This document shows, piece by piece, positions 12,480 through 23,705 of a stretch of DNA of 64,000 nt (position 1 is the first letter of the stretch; each line of letters starts with the position of its first letter). The DNA is from Heloderma charlesbogerti (taxonomy: Eukaryota; Chordata; Lepidosauria; Squamata; Helodermatidae). The stretch spans positions 1,736,001 through 1,800,000 of the forward strand of contig JANEZZ010000307.1 in NCBI GenBank assembly GCA_026122225.1, read 5' to 3'. A model generated the notes under the pieces. The model saw only the letters and a list, made by a program, of their open reading frames with translations. It did no database searches and was not told the DNA's origin. A program made the translations under genes and the position numbers.

Positions 12480-12960
12480 ACGAGGCATACGGTGGGAGTC
12501 CCCCCTCCTCACCCTGTTCCACCAAAGTTTGTCAGTCTTCCTCCACAGGTCCAGGTGCTGCACATTGAGAGGAATGACTTCGGCTGTAAGCCAGGCAAGG
12601 ACCTGATCGAACAGGCCTTGGTTGAGGTGCAGGTGGTCTGGCATACCTGGCCGGAAGTAGCCTTATCGCAGTCCTCACTGCTCCCATGGATCAATTGGAA
12701 GGCAGGCAATGATGTTGCCAGTGGCAGGGCACAATGGAAAGTGCACAGAGAAATGGCTTATGGCCTATGCGAATGAGGTGATGGATGCACCACCCGCCAA
12801 GAAATTCTGTGGACTTGGAGGGAGTGTTACAGGCAGGACGGTGCCGCCTGTCTCATGTAGCGAATAACATATTTCTGTCTGATCTGCAAAGGGGCCTGTG
12901 GGAAGTTCTTCTGCGCAGGTGGGGGGAGTTTCACAAGCTCTAGGCTTGTGACTCCTGTGG
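12480..12960 (+). pseudogene. SGNH-hydrolase-like domain remnant of DIRS-like element
   Basis: The frame contains VQVLHIERNDFGCKPGKDL (about 12548-12605), a decayed version of the 'VIHLGGNDL' SGNH block, followed by VVWHTWPEV and SLLPWINWKAGNDV. Near 12830-12935, after frame changes, it reads YRQDGAA, RLSHVANNIFLSDLQRGLWE, the 'DGVHLS..G...FL.DL' block holding the catalytic Asp-x-x-His. Such hydrolase domains are known in DIRS/Ngaro-type retrotransposons. The His position (HLS) reads as CLS here, so catalysis is unlikely even apart from the frameshifts. Confidence 0.6.
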
Positions 12961-13399
12961 TGGCTAGGACGGGCTAAACAGGAGAGTAGGGATGGTGTGC
13001 ATGCAGAGGCACCTTATGGTGACAGGTGATGCCTGAGGCCCCCCGAACGGGTTGTGCGGCTCGGCGGGGGGATAAGGGTTGCCTGGGAGACCAACCCTCC
13101 TCACTCACCCAGGTGTTTCACGGCACCGGGTTGGGTGTGACACCGGAAGGTCTACCTCCCCCAGAAGGGGCAGTCCGGAGGGATGGCGAGATCACCGCCA
13201 CCCCTCAGGCTGGGTGTGTTTTCGCCCAAGAAGTGCCAGCTGGCCGCTGACACAGTTAGATGCCCGTCCTAGTTACCCCTTTGCAGGTATTTCAATAAAT
13301 GTGGCCCAATTTTCAACCCAAGCTTGTTGTCTGCGTCTTCTTTAACCCATCTCCGCTCGCAAATGCTCCTTTCTGGTTCAGGACAGGTCAGCAGAGCTT

Positions 13400-14440
13400 A
13401 CTTCTGTGAGCTCCACTAATCTGCCCCATTCTGCAAATGAGTGCTTATACTCAGTTCAGGCTGCTTTAACAATCACTAGCTCCCTGTTGCACTAGTAGCC
13501 CATAAGTTCCATCTGATAACCTAACCCAACCTTACCTGACTCCCTTTTTCCACAGCTCTCCTACCAGCCTTTTAGCTATGCCTTTAAAAGCATACAGGCA
13601 TAGTATCCTTTTCTTTTACTCTTTTTGATCCCACTAACTCTTCAGCTCTCTCTTCTACCTGACTTTCTCAACCTGTCACTTGCTTTAACTCCACCCACCC
13701 CTTCTGTTAATATTTCTTCCACTCATTCTTTCGTTACACCCTCATATCAGCCATGATAGTTAAATAGAAGATCCATATTCATGAGCTGATATGAATGAAT
13801 ACCTCTGAGCCTGAATACCTCTGGAGACAAACAGCAGGTGAATTTTCTTGCCCTCACGCCCTGCTTATAAGCTTCCCAGATACATTTGACTGGGAATAGT
13901 TGAAAGCAGAATGCTAGATAAGAATCCTTGCACAAGGTCACAGACCAGTGGCTTACATCTTACTGATTTCATGGAGACATTGCAACCTCATCTGCAAGTT
14001 ACAGGAAGGAGGCTGTGTTGCGGTTAGCTAGTTAATGCATGGGAATTTTGGGCATAGCTAGCTTTAGGATCTCTACAGTCTACAGTGTGTGGTTTCCTCC
14101 TTCCTGCTCCTCCCCCACTCTCTGATCTTCCTCCATTGCTGGGAGCCCATGGCTTGCTCTTTCTCACTCCTGTGTGTGTAATGGAACACAAAATGGACTG
14201 AACAAACACTCTTGAAACCCTACACTGTGCCTGCATTTGTATGTGCGAGAATACTTGTGAGTAAAACTGCTTTTCTTTCTTCACTAAAGAAAGGTGTGGT
14301 CTCCTTTTTTGTTACCCTAAGATAGTCTGTGTGCATGTGGGACTGGTTAATGCTCATTCTGTTTTGCCTTTTTTGTTTTTCTCTGCTAACTGCCTTTCTG
14401 ACAAAAGGTAGCAATACCATATAATTCCCATCAATTTAGG
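13400..14440. other. Spacer, no gene recognised
   Basis: Ordinary mixed-composition sequence, pyrimidine-rich at 13540-13740. No bounded repeat or exon recognised. The short frames on the minus strand at 13747-13941 and 14024-14284 show no known domain. Confidence 0.55.
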
Positions 14441-14441
14441 C

Positions 14442-14535
14442 TGCAATCCTATACACACTTACCCGAGTGTAAGCTCCAATACACTCAGTGGGACTTACTT
14501 CTGAGTGGACAACTATAAGATTGCACTGTAAAGCA
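14442..14535 (+). repeat. Squamate interspersed repeat ('gcaatcctatacacactta' family)
   Basis: Contains ggctgcaatcctatacacac followed by gtgggacttacttctgagtg and aagattgcactgta, a phrase order I recognise from a very common squamate repeat. Related pieces occur near 21085-21165, 28812-28920 and 42135-42215. I cannot name its parent family with confidence. Confidence 0.55.
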
Positions 14536-14604
14536 TGTATTTAATGCTCCCGCTAGGACCAGGGAGGTATGCATTTTGTTAAATACACTCCATCTGTGTT
14601 TCAC

Positions 14605-15487
14605 TAGGGATAGCCGTGAATTTCTCCATGAATCTCGGGGAGGCCGAATGCCAAAGCATTCGGCCCCCCAAAATTGTTGGTGAAATTCTCCGCCCCCCGC
14701 CCCCCCCGGGATGGGACTTACCTCCCTCGAATGTCCCTCTCGGCGGCGGGTCCTGGCGGCGTTTCGGCGGGGGCGGGGGCGGCGGCCGGTCTTCCGACCA
14801 GCTGCCGCCGCCGCCACCATTACAAAGTGAATGAAAAAAAAAAACCCCCACGCACGTGATAGGCTATGTAACGATTAACGTAGCCTATCACGGCTAGATT
14901 TCCAAAGTCAGCCGTGATAGGCTATGTTAATCGTTACGTAGCCTATCACGGGTGACTTTGAAAAAAAAAAATGCATATGCATTTGCGTTCCTTATTTGGG
15001 CCCGGGTAGTCTACGTAAAGATTTACGTAGACTACGGCGAAAATAAGGGCAACACAAATAGCATTGCCCTTATTTTCGCCGTAGTCTACGTAAATCTTTA
15101 CGTAGACTACCCGGGCCCAAATAAGGAATGCAAATGGCGGCGCCCATGGGCGCCGCCATTTGCGTACGTGCTTTTTTTTTTTTTTCAAAGTCACCCATGA
15201 TAGGCTATGTTAATCATTACGTAGCCTATCACGGCTGACTTTGAAAATCTAGCCGTGATAGGCTACGTTAATTGTTACGTAGCCTATCACATGTGTGTGT
15301 GTTTTTTTTCATTCACTTTTTTATTTCGCAGCCGGGGAGACGGGGCGCTTCTCTCCGGCCTGAATTTCGGCCGGGCGAGGTGGGGTGCCTCCCCCCCCGG
15401 CCTGAACTTTGGGGGGAGAACCGAAGCACCTCCCCCCCACCATGAAGCAAGCTGCGGGACCAGGTAAGTGACTTTCGTACATCACTA
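14605..15487 (-). mobile_element. PF3: palindrome-rich hAT-like MITE (Y to X)
   Basis: Flanked by a perfect 8-bp duplication, tgtttcac (14597-14604 and 15488-15495). Left end TAGGGATAGCCGTGAATTTC, right end CTTTCGTACATCACTA. Paired hairpins (gataggctatgtaacgatt type) flank a large palindrome at about 14970-15170 of the 'cccatgggcgcc' variant, and its two halves are nearly exact mirror images. The right end has a Kozak-like caccATG at about 15439-15445, followed 20 nt later by ACCAG|GTAAGTG. The left end has the reverse-complement donor ACTTACCTCC. Non-coding. Confidence 0.88.
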
Positions 15488-15499
15488 TGTTTCACAGAT

Positions 15500-16427
15500 C
15501 GATTGTCTTTCTTTTTGTCATCCATTCATTGACAGAATCAGATTTTTTTAAACAGAATTTCATTCTACTTGCACTAATTATCATTAGTGCTAGTGTGCAC
15601 TTGTGCAAATGCACTACTCTGCATTAGCTAACTAATGTGCATTAGGTAATGAAGATTAGCACAAATCCCCCCCCCCCATGAAAAACTGGTCTGCAGGTCT
15701 GTGGCATCTGCATGACTCAGAAAAAGCCGGTCTGCTGTGGAATCCACAGGTCACCTCATTTGAATGTATTGCAGATTTCTCTGACATCCCTAAATGGGAC
15801 TATGTACATCTTTGATGGAATTCATATGTAGCCTTGTTTTAAAAATAAGGAAAAGAAACAAAACCCAGATTGTAAAAAATGGTGAGCATTTCTGCATAAC
15901 TGCTTAATCACGTCACTTCTTGAGAAAATGACTCTTGTCTGGGTGATCCATGAAAATTGCTTTATTTCCTGCACTTATTTGATATATGAGATTTATTCTT
16001 TAGGCGGAAATGATGAAAAGAAATATTACATTAAAACATTAAAGGAAGTTTATTGTTTCATTAAAAATTTAGTAGCCATTGATTCAAATTTCAGTGGAGC
16101 TGCAGAACAGGAGACCCCAGGCTCTACAACTGTAAATGTTTTGAGCTGGCCTATCAGAACGATTAAACCTGAGGCAAAACCATCCATGCTAAAAGTGCAA
16201 ATATTCATGCATCAAGTTTTATGGGCTAACTAATAACGCATTCTAGGTTAGAGAATAATTTGTAGCTAAACAGCTAGGCCTCCTCAGAATTCATCCATGG
16301 AGGTCACAGTGCCACCAGTGAACCATGCACTTTTAAGCACATTGGTCTCAACTGGTTCCATTCTTTCTGTGCAGCTAAACTGGTGCTGTGGCATAAGTGT
16401 ATATATTTTCAATATTTGTCACAGTCT
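15500..16427. other. AT-rich spacer, no gene recognised
   Basis: AT-rich; a 101-residue frame at 15928-16233 has no recognisable domain and lies in compositionally random sequence. Nothing else supported. Confidence 0.55.
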
Positions 16428-16439
16428 AGAGAAAAGAGA

Positions 16440-16550
16440 ATGAACTTGAGCATGCTCCGGGAGAGAGCGGAGGGCAGGAAGGCCTAGCGTGCTGTGGTCC
16501 ATGGGGTCACGAAGAGTTGGACATGACTTAACGACTGAACAACAACAACA
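16440..16550 (+). mobile_element. BovB-type 3' end (5'-truncated BovB LINE or Sauria-type SINE)
   Basis: About 111 bp ending gggtcacgaagagttggaca...gacttaacgactgaac and an (AAC)n tail, the 3' end shared by BovB LINEs and the SINEs they mobilise in squamates. It is bounded by a 12-bp direct repeat, agagaaaagaga (16428-16439 and 16551-16562), the expected target-site duplication of LINE retrotransposition. With no tRNA-like head in this short copy, a truncated BovB is the simplest reading. Confidence 0.8.
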
Positions 16551-16562
16551 AGAGAAAAGAGA

Positions 16563-17428
16563 TAACTTCAAGAAAATCAAGAATTTTATTGCTAGCTAGC
16601 TGTGGAAACTGAAGGAGCAGAGGAAATGTCTTATTTCAGAAAGATGTAGTCACAATACTGTGCACAAAAAAGAATGCTCAGTTCAGCCCATATTGTTTAT
16701 GTTTGCATTCACACTTTGCACACAGACAGAGTGGCTCAAAGTCAACATAGGCTGTCTACAGATCGCAGCCGCCACATTTCGTGAGATTTGTGAGGGCGGG
16801 TCCTTGAGAAGTATCTGGAAAAGCGAAATACCCTTGAACAACACTTACCTCTTCTTTTTTTAAAAAAATGATGCCAGTATCTAAGATACAATTCTTACAA
16901 ATATAGACTGATGTTTCAAACTGAAAGTCAAAATGGTGTGGTAAAATAAAGTGATTTCCATGGAGCATAACATCCATTTCTGGGGCACCAGAAGCTTCAG
17001 GTTGATATCTTTTGCACAACGTCGCAATTATTGACTCTTTCAGCAACCAGTGCTTGGGTAGTGTTTGGCAATGGCTTCATGCCATGTACATTTGACCAGT
17101 TCTGTTTACTGTTGGAGCCTTGTTGGCAGATTTGGTCTTTGGTTAGCCCATGCTGAATTTGGGGTTGGCATCTCACTGAAAAACAACACTCTGAATTAGC
17201 CATGGAGTACCTAAATCCATTAATTTGGGCTGACGTCCCTTAATCTGACCTAAATCCCATAGTCTGGCATGTGAGGGTGCAACCACCTGACCATCTTGCC
17301 ATAGTCTGTGGCAACTGGGCATGGGTACAGGTTTTGGGTCTGTCATGTGCTGAAATGGTTATGGGATCAAGGTTTGTTCCCCATATTCTAGCCAATCTAA
17401 TCCAGAGCTCCAACTGACGGCATAAAAT
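16563..17428. other. Spacer, no gene recognised
   Basis: Mixed sequence without a recognisable repeat boundary, exon or RNA gene. Confidence 0.55.
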
Positions 17429-18363
17429 TAGGGATGGACGAAAATCCCTTACCTGTTCTCGAAGCTTGCTTCGTGGTGGGGGGGAGGCGCTTCGGTTCTC
17501 CCCCCGAAGTTCAGGCGAGGGGGGGGAGGCACCCCACCTCGCCTGGCTGAAATTCAGGCCAGGGGGGAGCGCCCCGTCTACCCGGCCGTGAAAAAAAAGT
17601 AAAACAAAAAACAAAAAACACACACCCCCATGTTAGGCTACGTAATGATTTATGTAGCCTATCACGGCTAGATTTCCAAAGTCAGCCGTGATAGGCTATG
17701 TAAATTGTCACGTAGCCTATCACGGGTGACTTTGGAAAAAAAAAAAAAAAAGCACGTACGCAAATGGCAGCTCCCATGGGGACCGCCATTTGCGTTCCTT
17801 ATTTTGACACGTCTAGTCTATGTAAAGATTTACGTAGACTACGGCGAAAATAAGGGCAACACAAATAGCGTTCCCTTATTTTCGCCGTAGTCTACGTAAA
17901 TGTTTACGTAGACTAGACGTGCCAAAATAAGGAACGCAAATGGCGGCGCCCATGGGCCGCCGCCATTTGTGTATGCGCTTTTTTTTAATTCAAAGTCACC
18001 TGTGATAGGCTACGTGACGATTTACGTAGCCTATCATGGCTGACCTTGGAAATCTAGCCGTGATAGGCTACGTAAATTGTTACGTAGCCTATCACGGGTG
18101 TGTGTGTGTTTTTTTAATTTATTTTTTTTTTTTGCAATGGCGGTGGCAGCAGCCGGTCGGGAGACTGGCTGCCGCCCCCGCCCCCGACGAAACGCCGACG
18201 AACCGCGGCTGGGACCCGCCGCCGAGAGGGACATTCAGCCATGGTAAGTCCCATCCCGGGGGGGGGGTGGGCCGGTGGAGAATTTCCCCACCAATTTCGG
18301 GGGGCCGAATGCGTTGGCATTCGGCCTCCCGAAGATTCGTGGAGAAATTCTCTGCCATCCCTA
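17429..18363 (+). mobile_element. PF4: palindrome-rich hAT-like MITE (X to Y)
   Basis: Perfect 8-bp duplication cataaaat (17421-17428 and 18364-18371). Left end TAGGGATGGACGAAAATCCC with the reverse donor CTTACCTG. Right end TTCTCTGCCATCCCTA. Between them are hairpin pairs near 17634-17670 and 17686-17725, a large palindrome at about 17754-17976 of the 'cccatggg' variant, and another hairpin pair to about 18099. The right exon-like block begins ATGGCGGTGGCAGC near 18138 and ends CCATG|GTAAGTCC near 18240. Orientation is opposite to PF3. Confidence 0.88.
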
Positions 18364-18836
18364 CATAAAATATGTTAGCCAAAGCTGGTGGCCTTGAGAA
18401 AGGAGGTGTGGAAGAACCAGGAGGCCAAGGAAAGGGGAACAGGAACAACAGCAGCTGGAAAAGGGAAGAAAAAAGGGAGGTGCCAGAGAGCAAAAGAGGG
18501 TTAGTGCAGGGCCCAGCCTGAGTGAAGAAGCCAGATTAGAGTCAGCAGGTAGAACAAGTGGAGAAAGCAAAGGTGGAACAGAAGGAGCCTAATAAAGGAT
18601 TTCAGGAAGTGAAAGAAGAAAATGGTGGAGCAAAACAAGCAGGGGATAGGAAAGGGACGTTAGGGTTGACACTCCGTGCCCATATAACTACAGCCCATCT
18701 TTATGGCCATATTTCCATATACATTCCTATCATACTGCTCGTGTATTGTCAAATTTCCCTTTATGATATATTGAAGGACCCATTTTCTATCTTCACACTG
18801 GTTTGCAGTGTGGCTGCTGGTCATGATGGCTCTCTA

Positions 18837-19030
18837 TTACCTCCAGCATCAGAGGCGGCATGCCTCTGCATACCAGTTGCAAGGAAACATGAGCAGGAGG
18901 GTGCTAAATTGTGCTCATGTCCTGCTTCTGGCCTTCCCAGAGTCATCTGGTTGGCCACTGTGAGAATGAAATGGTGGACTAGACAGGCCTTTGGTCTGAC
19001 CCAGCACAGCTCTTCTTATGTAGTAAAAGA
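18837..19030 (+). repeat. CR1-like LINE 3' end
   Basis: Contains ggcatgcctctgcataccag, gttggccactgtgagaatga and ctggactaga-like phrases, ending ctcttcttatgt. This is the widespread reptilian 3' end that finishes with a short TTATGT-type tail, as in CR1/L3 LINEs. A diverged copy of the same end lies at about 60655-60780. Family level is by recognition only. A 190-codon frame (18558-19130) runs through it and is fortuitous. Confidence 0.5.
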
Positions 19031-19056
19031 TATGCTGTTTTATCCTCAATTCACCT

Positions 19057-19092
19057 CTCTCTCTCTCTCTTGCACACACACACACACACACT
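19057..19092. repeat. (TC)n/(AC)n microsatellite
   Basis: A run of CT repeats passes directly into CA repeats. Confidence 0.9.
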
Positions 19093-19659
19093 GTTCTATG
19101 GCTTTGATAATTTTTACTAGGCCTTGGTGAAGGTTTCCCCACCTCTGTCAGACCTTTCTTCCTCATGAAGGGGGGGGGGCGTTGAGGAGATGCAGGTGGG
19201 CACAAAGTTCCACAGACTTTCCAGTGAGAGAGACGGTAGTACTTGCAGTTTTAATTGCAGGATGGTCCAAGAATTTTTGGTTTTATTTACCTATAACAAG
19301 TAAAGCTGAGGTTCAGCAGAGCATCTGGTAGCATGGCTGCCAGGTGCTTTGAAATGGGGCCAGTAATACCCCTGGGAAATGACACTATGTGTTGATGTAG
19401 CATCCTTTCCCAGGGGCATTAGCAGCTCCATTTTCTAAGTGTCTAATAGCTACTCTGCGGAGGTGCAACTTCACTTTAAAAGATCCCCCCCTCGATAATT
19501 AAAACTCTTTAGGCAGGGATTCCCCCCCCCCATGAGCCCTTGAATGTGAAGGGGTCATATGTTTTGTATCAGCCTTAGCTTTTACTTTGTAATTTTGCGT
19601 GCATAATTTGCTTCTGTCTTGGTGTGTGTGCGCGCACACGTGCTTTGTAGCTTCAAATA

Positions 19660-20035
19660 GGGCACACTTAATCTCACAGCCCCAGCTAGGCTTCTCACTT
19701 CAGTTCTGATCCAACTTTGTTTTGTTTCCCAAAGCTTTGGATGTCTCCCCATTGATTACAATGGGGGAATCAACCAATGGTTATAACTTTTTAATGTTCT
19801 GCCAGAATTGGATGAAATTTGCAGGTATGGTGGCCCCCTTCTGAGGCTACTAAATTTCAGGACAACCTTGCTTTGGTTTGGATCACTATGAAAAAGAGTC
19901 CCTCGCTCACAGGCAATCTGAATCTCTCAGGAGTGAGGTGCTTCACCTTGGGATTCAGGATTTGCCCAAAGTGGATGAACAGTCCATATATAGATATATG
20001 GAAAGTGTTCTTCGTAGTTTCGAAAATGTCTTAGA
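19660..20035. repeat. hAT-like non-coding repeat fragment
   Basis: The phrase cccattgattacaatggggg followed by ggttataactttttaatg and gaatttggat-like text resembles the segment at 21390-21490 next to the BED-finger fragment. This suggests both are non-coding ends of one DNA-transposon family. No terminal repeat or duplication was identified for this copy. Confidence 0.35.
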
Positions 20036-21170
20036 TTAAGTAGAACATACTGTATTCTATCCTCTCCCCTTCACTAGTCTACATAAGCCAAACATAAGCA
20101 TGGTCTCTTATAAGCAGAACATTACATTCTGTTAGAGAAAAATAAGTTCTCCTCTGTGTTTTAGTAGGTGCGTGAGAGGATGAATGGTTGTGGAGTAAAA
20201 CCTCGAATGAACCTATTCTTTGCACAAGGGGAAACCAAGACTTTGCTGATCCTTACAAGTCAATTACCATCTAAACTGCTCTTTTCCTCCTTCAATTTGA
20301 GATTCATAGAATCTGAATGGGACATGCATTTTTAATGCCATGGCAGGAATCATAAATATTGTTGGCTTTGATTACCAGAATGTTAATACAATAAAGAGAC
20401 TTCATCCCCTGGAAAGGGGAAAAAAGAAAACGTAAACTGATACACTGAAAACCTTAATAATTCAGGCAATGTTTTTATATGATTAAAAATCTCTGAAGGA
20501 AGGAAGCCAAGTCCTGAAATATCAGATCATTCTGTGAAATCCTAATGTTGTTTCCCCCTCTCTCTGTTTTTTAAATGATGCAGGAGCAGGTGCTGGCATT
20601 TCATTTCCACTAATTAGCCTCTAATTTACTGTAAATATCTTAGAATTTCTTGAACAAGTCTCAGTGGGATCCAGGAGGAAACAATCTACTGGTTCGATAC
20701 ATCTTCCAAAAATACCGCAGGGACTTCACTAAATACATGAAGTACTGCATTAGTTAATACATCTGAACATGCATTTTAAATATATGAAAGGCACTTGAAA
20801 AAGGCAAGCAATATAATTCTGTTGTCTCTTATTCATTGTCTGTGTATAACAAAAACAGTGTGTTTGAAAAATAATGATTTTATGTGAAATTATGTATAAT
20901 TATTGGCTCTGCGTGGCTCATTGCAAATGATTATCTATAATAAATGTGAAAGTAATGATAGTATTGCTATGTCAAGTGTGATGGCATAGTTTGTATATTT
21001 GATGGATTTATGCAATGTATTTATTCCTGATTGAAATATGCAGACTTTGGGTTGGATACAGACTAACTTAGTTGCATTTTGTTCCCCCTGAAGACTCCAC
21101 TGAAATCTCACTGATTTCAATGGGACCTAAGTGCAACTGACTTGTTCTGTATCCAACCCTTGGTCGTTAA
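20036..21170. other. AT-rich spacer, no gene recognised
   Basis: AT-rich with few repeats. The last 100 bases contain a diverged copy of the 'tcaatgggacctaagtgcaa' squamate repeat family. No exon or RNA gene supported. Confidence 0.55.
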
Positions 21171-21738
21171 AAGCCTAGTAAGTGACAGAATAGTCCTCCT
21201 GATGAGTCTTTGGCTTGGTTCAGATTCAGCCACCTAAAACCATTGGTTAGGTCACCGTTAGGTCTGTGCTGTGCACGGACCCCCTGATCTGCTTTGGATG
21301 CTGCTTCAGATCCCCTGAAGTGACCCCTATCTGCTACGACACGGATCTGAATCTGAAGCGAGATTCAGATCTCCAGATCTCCTGTTTTTGGTGTTTTCCC
21401 ATTGACTTGCATGGGAAAACACAAATGGTCATAACTTTTTCAGTTTTTAATGATACAGGCACGAAATTTGGAGATCTCTCCACCCCACTAGAAAGGAGGC
21501 CAGCTGCTCTCTATGGCTGAAGACACACATTACTGGGCAGGCAGGGCGGAAGAGGTTATTTTTTATCTGCTTTTGTTTATTTCTAGCACACGCTAAATGA
21601 TTATTTTGAATGTATCTTGAATAAACACAGTCAGTGCCTAGCCCAGAAGGGTGACTGATTTCGGAATGCTGGAAACCTCCACCTGGTGGACCCATACTTT
21701 CCCCACCCCATCCCCTCCCTGGTGGCCTGCCTAAACCT

Positions 21739-22400
21739 CTAGGGGGTGAGAGACGGAGAGCTTGCAGGAGTTCCAGAGCCACTACCAGCCTTATGCTTGC
21801 CCCTGCTGCTGGGCTGCTGGGACGTGGGGGCCTCTTCCCCAAGCAAGATCGATTGGTGCTGCCTCCTTAAGTGCAGGAGCAGGCTGCTGGTGCTGTAGTG
21901 CCCCGGCTGTTTCCCCTGCTCAGAGACGCCTTGCAGTGGCGGCACACGGCAGTGCTGGGATCCGCTCCCAAGTCAAAGTGGTCCCACACGATGCTGCCCT
22001 GACATTTCGGGGGAGGAGGAGATGCAGACTGCCTGCCTTGACTCGGGGAGAGGGGCACCACACGAGCGGGGGGAACAATAGAAGAGGGGTCAAGTGCTGA
22101 AGCCTCTGCCAGCTGCTCCTCCTCCAACACACCCTGGAGGGTGTCCCCCTCTTCGCCCTCCACCATGCTGAGGACATCAGACACCTCTGACCTAACGTCC
22201 ATCAGCAGGCTCCCCTCTTCCACTACAGAAGGAGATGCTGCTCTGCCTTGGGCAAGAGTGCGACTACTGCACCTGCCCATGCCAGCCTCCTTGAAGAGTG
22301 ACCGCTGAATGCTGCACCTGGCCTCCGTGCTCTGCTGCCCTACTGCACCGGGCCGCACTATCTGGACTAGGGGACAGACAGCTCGCCTAATGGTGCTGCT
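21739..22400 (-). pseudogene. Broken hAT-type transposase N-terminus with BED zinc finger
   Basis: The minus-strand frame from 22358 has an acidic, low-complexity N-terminal part. It then runs into SIVWDHFDLG...VCRHCKASLS (about 21945-22020), the start of a BED zinc finger: aromatic W/F residues, then Cys-x2-Cys. The second half, SSLLLHLRRQH (His-x4-His), lies in a different frame (about 21845-21890), so one frameshift cuts the finger. BED fingers are typical of hAT transposases and the ZBED proteins derived from them. No DDE or dimerisation region follows: about 21180-21730 is non-coding repeat-like sequence. A host ZBED gene exon is less likely because of the frameshift. Confidence 0.6.
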
Positions 22401-22699
22401 AGTGACAGCAGCACCTCGACCACCTCTGCCCCTGCCAACACCCCAAAGATGCCTCGTACTGTGCTGGATTGCTTTGCCACACAGTGAAGAGTTATTGGGA
22501 TAAGAAGGTAATTAATATAAATAGTATGTGTCCTGTGCTTTTTCAACACTGTCTTGAAATTTGGATGTATAGTGTTGGTGGAACTACAACCTAGCATGCA
22601 CACACACAGACACAGACACACAAGGACTAAAGAAAAGCAGAACTACCTACGCAAATGACGGGTGTCATTGATTTACTGTTTTATATTTCATGTTCTTTT

Positions 22700-23697
22700 T
22701 AGGGATGTACGAAAGTCACTTACCTTTTCGCGGATTGTGTTTGCGGTGGGGGGGGAGGTGCTCCGTCCCTCCCCCCAGAATCCTCGACAGGGGGGGAGGC
22801 AATCCGGTCCTCCCCCCTGGAATCCTGCCCAGCTGGCTCTGCTCCACGGCGGCTCCGCGGAGCAGCCGGCCAGGGCCGTCCGCAGCTAGAGTTCCAGCTG
22901 CGGACTGGCTGGTGCAGATGCAAATGGCGGCCGCTGTAGCGGTCGCCATTTGCATCCAGCCAGGCAGCCGTGATAGCATACATAAGTCTTTAAGTAGCCT
23001 ATCATGGCTGGGCAAAAAAACAAAACAAAAAACCGCGTATGCAAATGGCGGCAGCTACGGCAGCCGCCATTTGCTTTCCCTATTTTTCACCGTTCTAGCC
23101 TACGTAAATATTTATGTAGGCTATTACGGCGAAAAAAAGAGGAACGCAAATGGCATAGTGGGCGCTATTTGCATTCCTTTTCCCCCCCGCTGTAATAGCT
23201 TACATAAATATTTATGTAGGCTAAAACGGTGAAAAAAAAGCAATGCAAATAGCGCCCACTATGCCATTTGCGTTCCCCTTTTTTTCGCCATAGTAGCCTA
23301 CGTAAATATTTACGTAGTCTAGAACGGCAAAAAATAGGGAACGCAAATGGCAGCCGCTGTAACCGCTGCCATTTGCATATGCTGGTTTTTGGGGGGGGGG
23401 TTAGCTGTGATAGGCTATGTAAAGACTTATGTAGCCTATCACATCTGCAAGGATGCCAATGGCAGCTGCAGCAGCCCAGCCGTGGCCAGCCAGGAGACCA
23501 GCCACTGAAGCCGCCGCCAGAACCGCTGCCGAGTCCGCTGTCGAATCAGCCGCATCTGCCCCAGGTAAGTTCCGTCCTGGGGGGATTCCGTGGGGGGGGC
23601 AGGGGGGCAGGAGGCCATTCTGCCACGGATTCCAGGGGCTGGATTCTAAAGAATCCGGCCTCACTGGAATCCATGGCAGAATTCTCTGCCATCCCTA
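22700..23697 (+). mobile_element. PF5: palindrome-rich hAT-like MITE (X to Y)
   Basis: Perfect 8-bp duplication gttctttt (22692-22699 and 23698-23705). One of the longest copies (998 bp). The left X end has the reverse donor ACTTACCT. Then come a 'ggcggccgctgtagcggtcg' hairpin near 22926, a gatagcatacataag hairpin, and a large palindrome at about 23033-23380 whose repeated inner units are longer than in other copies. The right exon-like block ends CCCCAG|GTAAGTTCC near 23563, then TTCTCTGCCATCCCTA. Variant core with gctacggc-type arms. Confidence 0.88.
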
Positions 23698-23705
23698 GTT
23701 CTTTT

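Larger units (their letters stand above)
8853..13400 (+). mobile_element. Decayed DIRS/Ngaro-like tyrosine-recombinase retrotransposon
   Basis: A GC-richer block of about 4.5 kb with + strand remnants of gag, reverse transcriptase/RNase H, a tyrosine recombinase and an SGNH hydrolase, in the order known for DIRS/Ngaro-type elements of vertebrates. Every domain is cut by frameshifts or stops. It ends with an AATAAA at 13293-13298 followed by about 100 bp of non-coding sequence. I did not identify the inverted or split direct terminal repeats that would separate DIRS from Ngaro, so the order-level assignment is firmer than the family. Confidence 0.65.

Noticed and set aside
14946..15200. Repeated open frames reading YVNIYVDYxEN / RLRKDLRSLSWL in both directions through many loci, looking like a protein repeat family.
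   Set aside because: They fall exactly on the ctacgtaaa...tttacgtag palindromes and appear on both strands of the same DNA. They reflect palindrome translation, not a gene.
15928..16233. 101-codon ORF in AT-rich sequence.
   Set aside because: No recognisable domain, and length is within chance expectation for the number of frames examined.
18558..19130. 190-codon + strand ORF beginning MEKAKVEQKEPNKG, possibly a gene.
   Set aside because: It runs through a CR1-like repeat 3' end and a (TC)n/(AC)n microsatellite; no domain or exon signal supports it.
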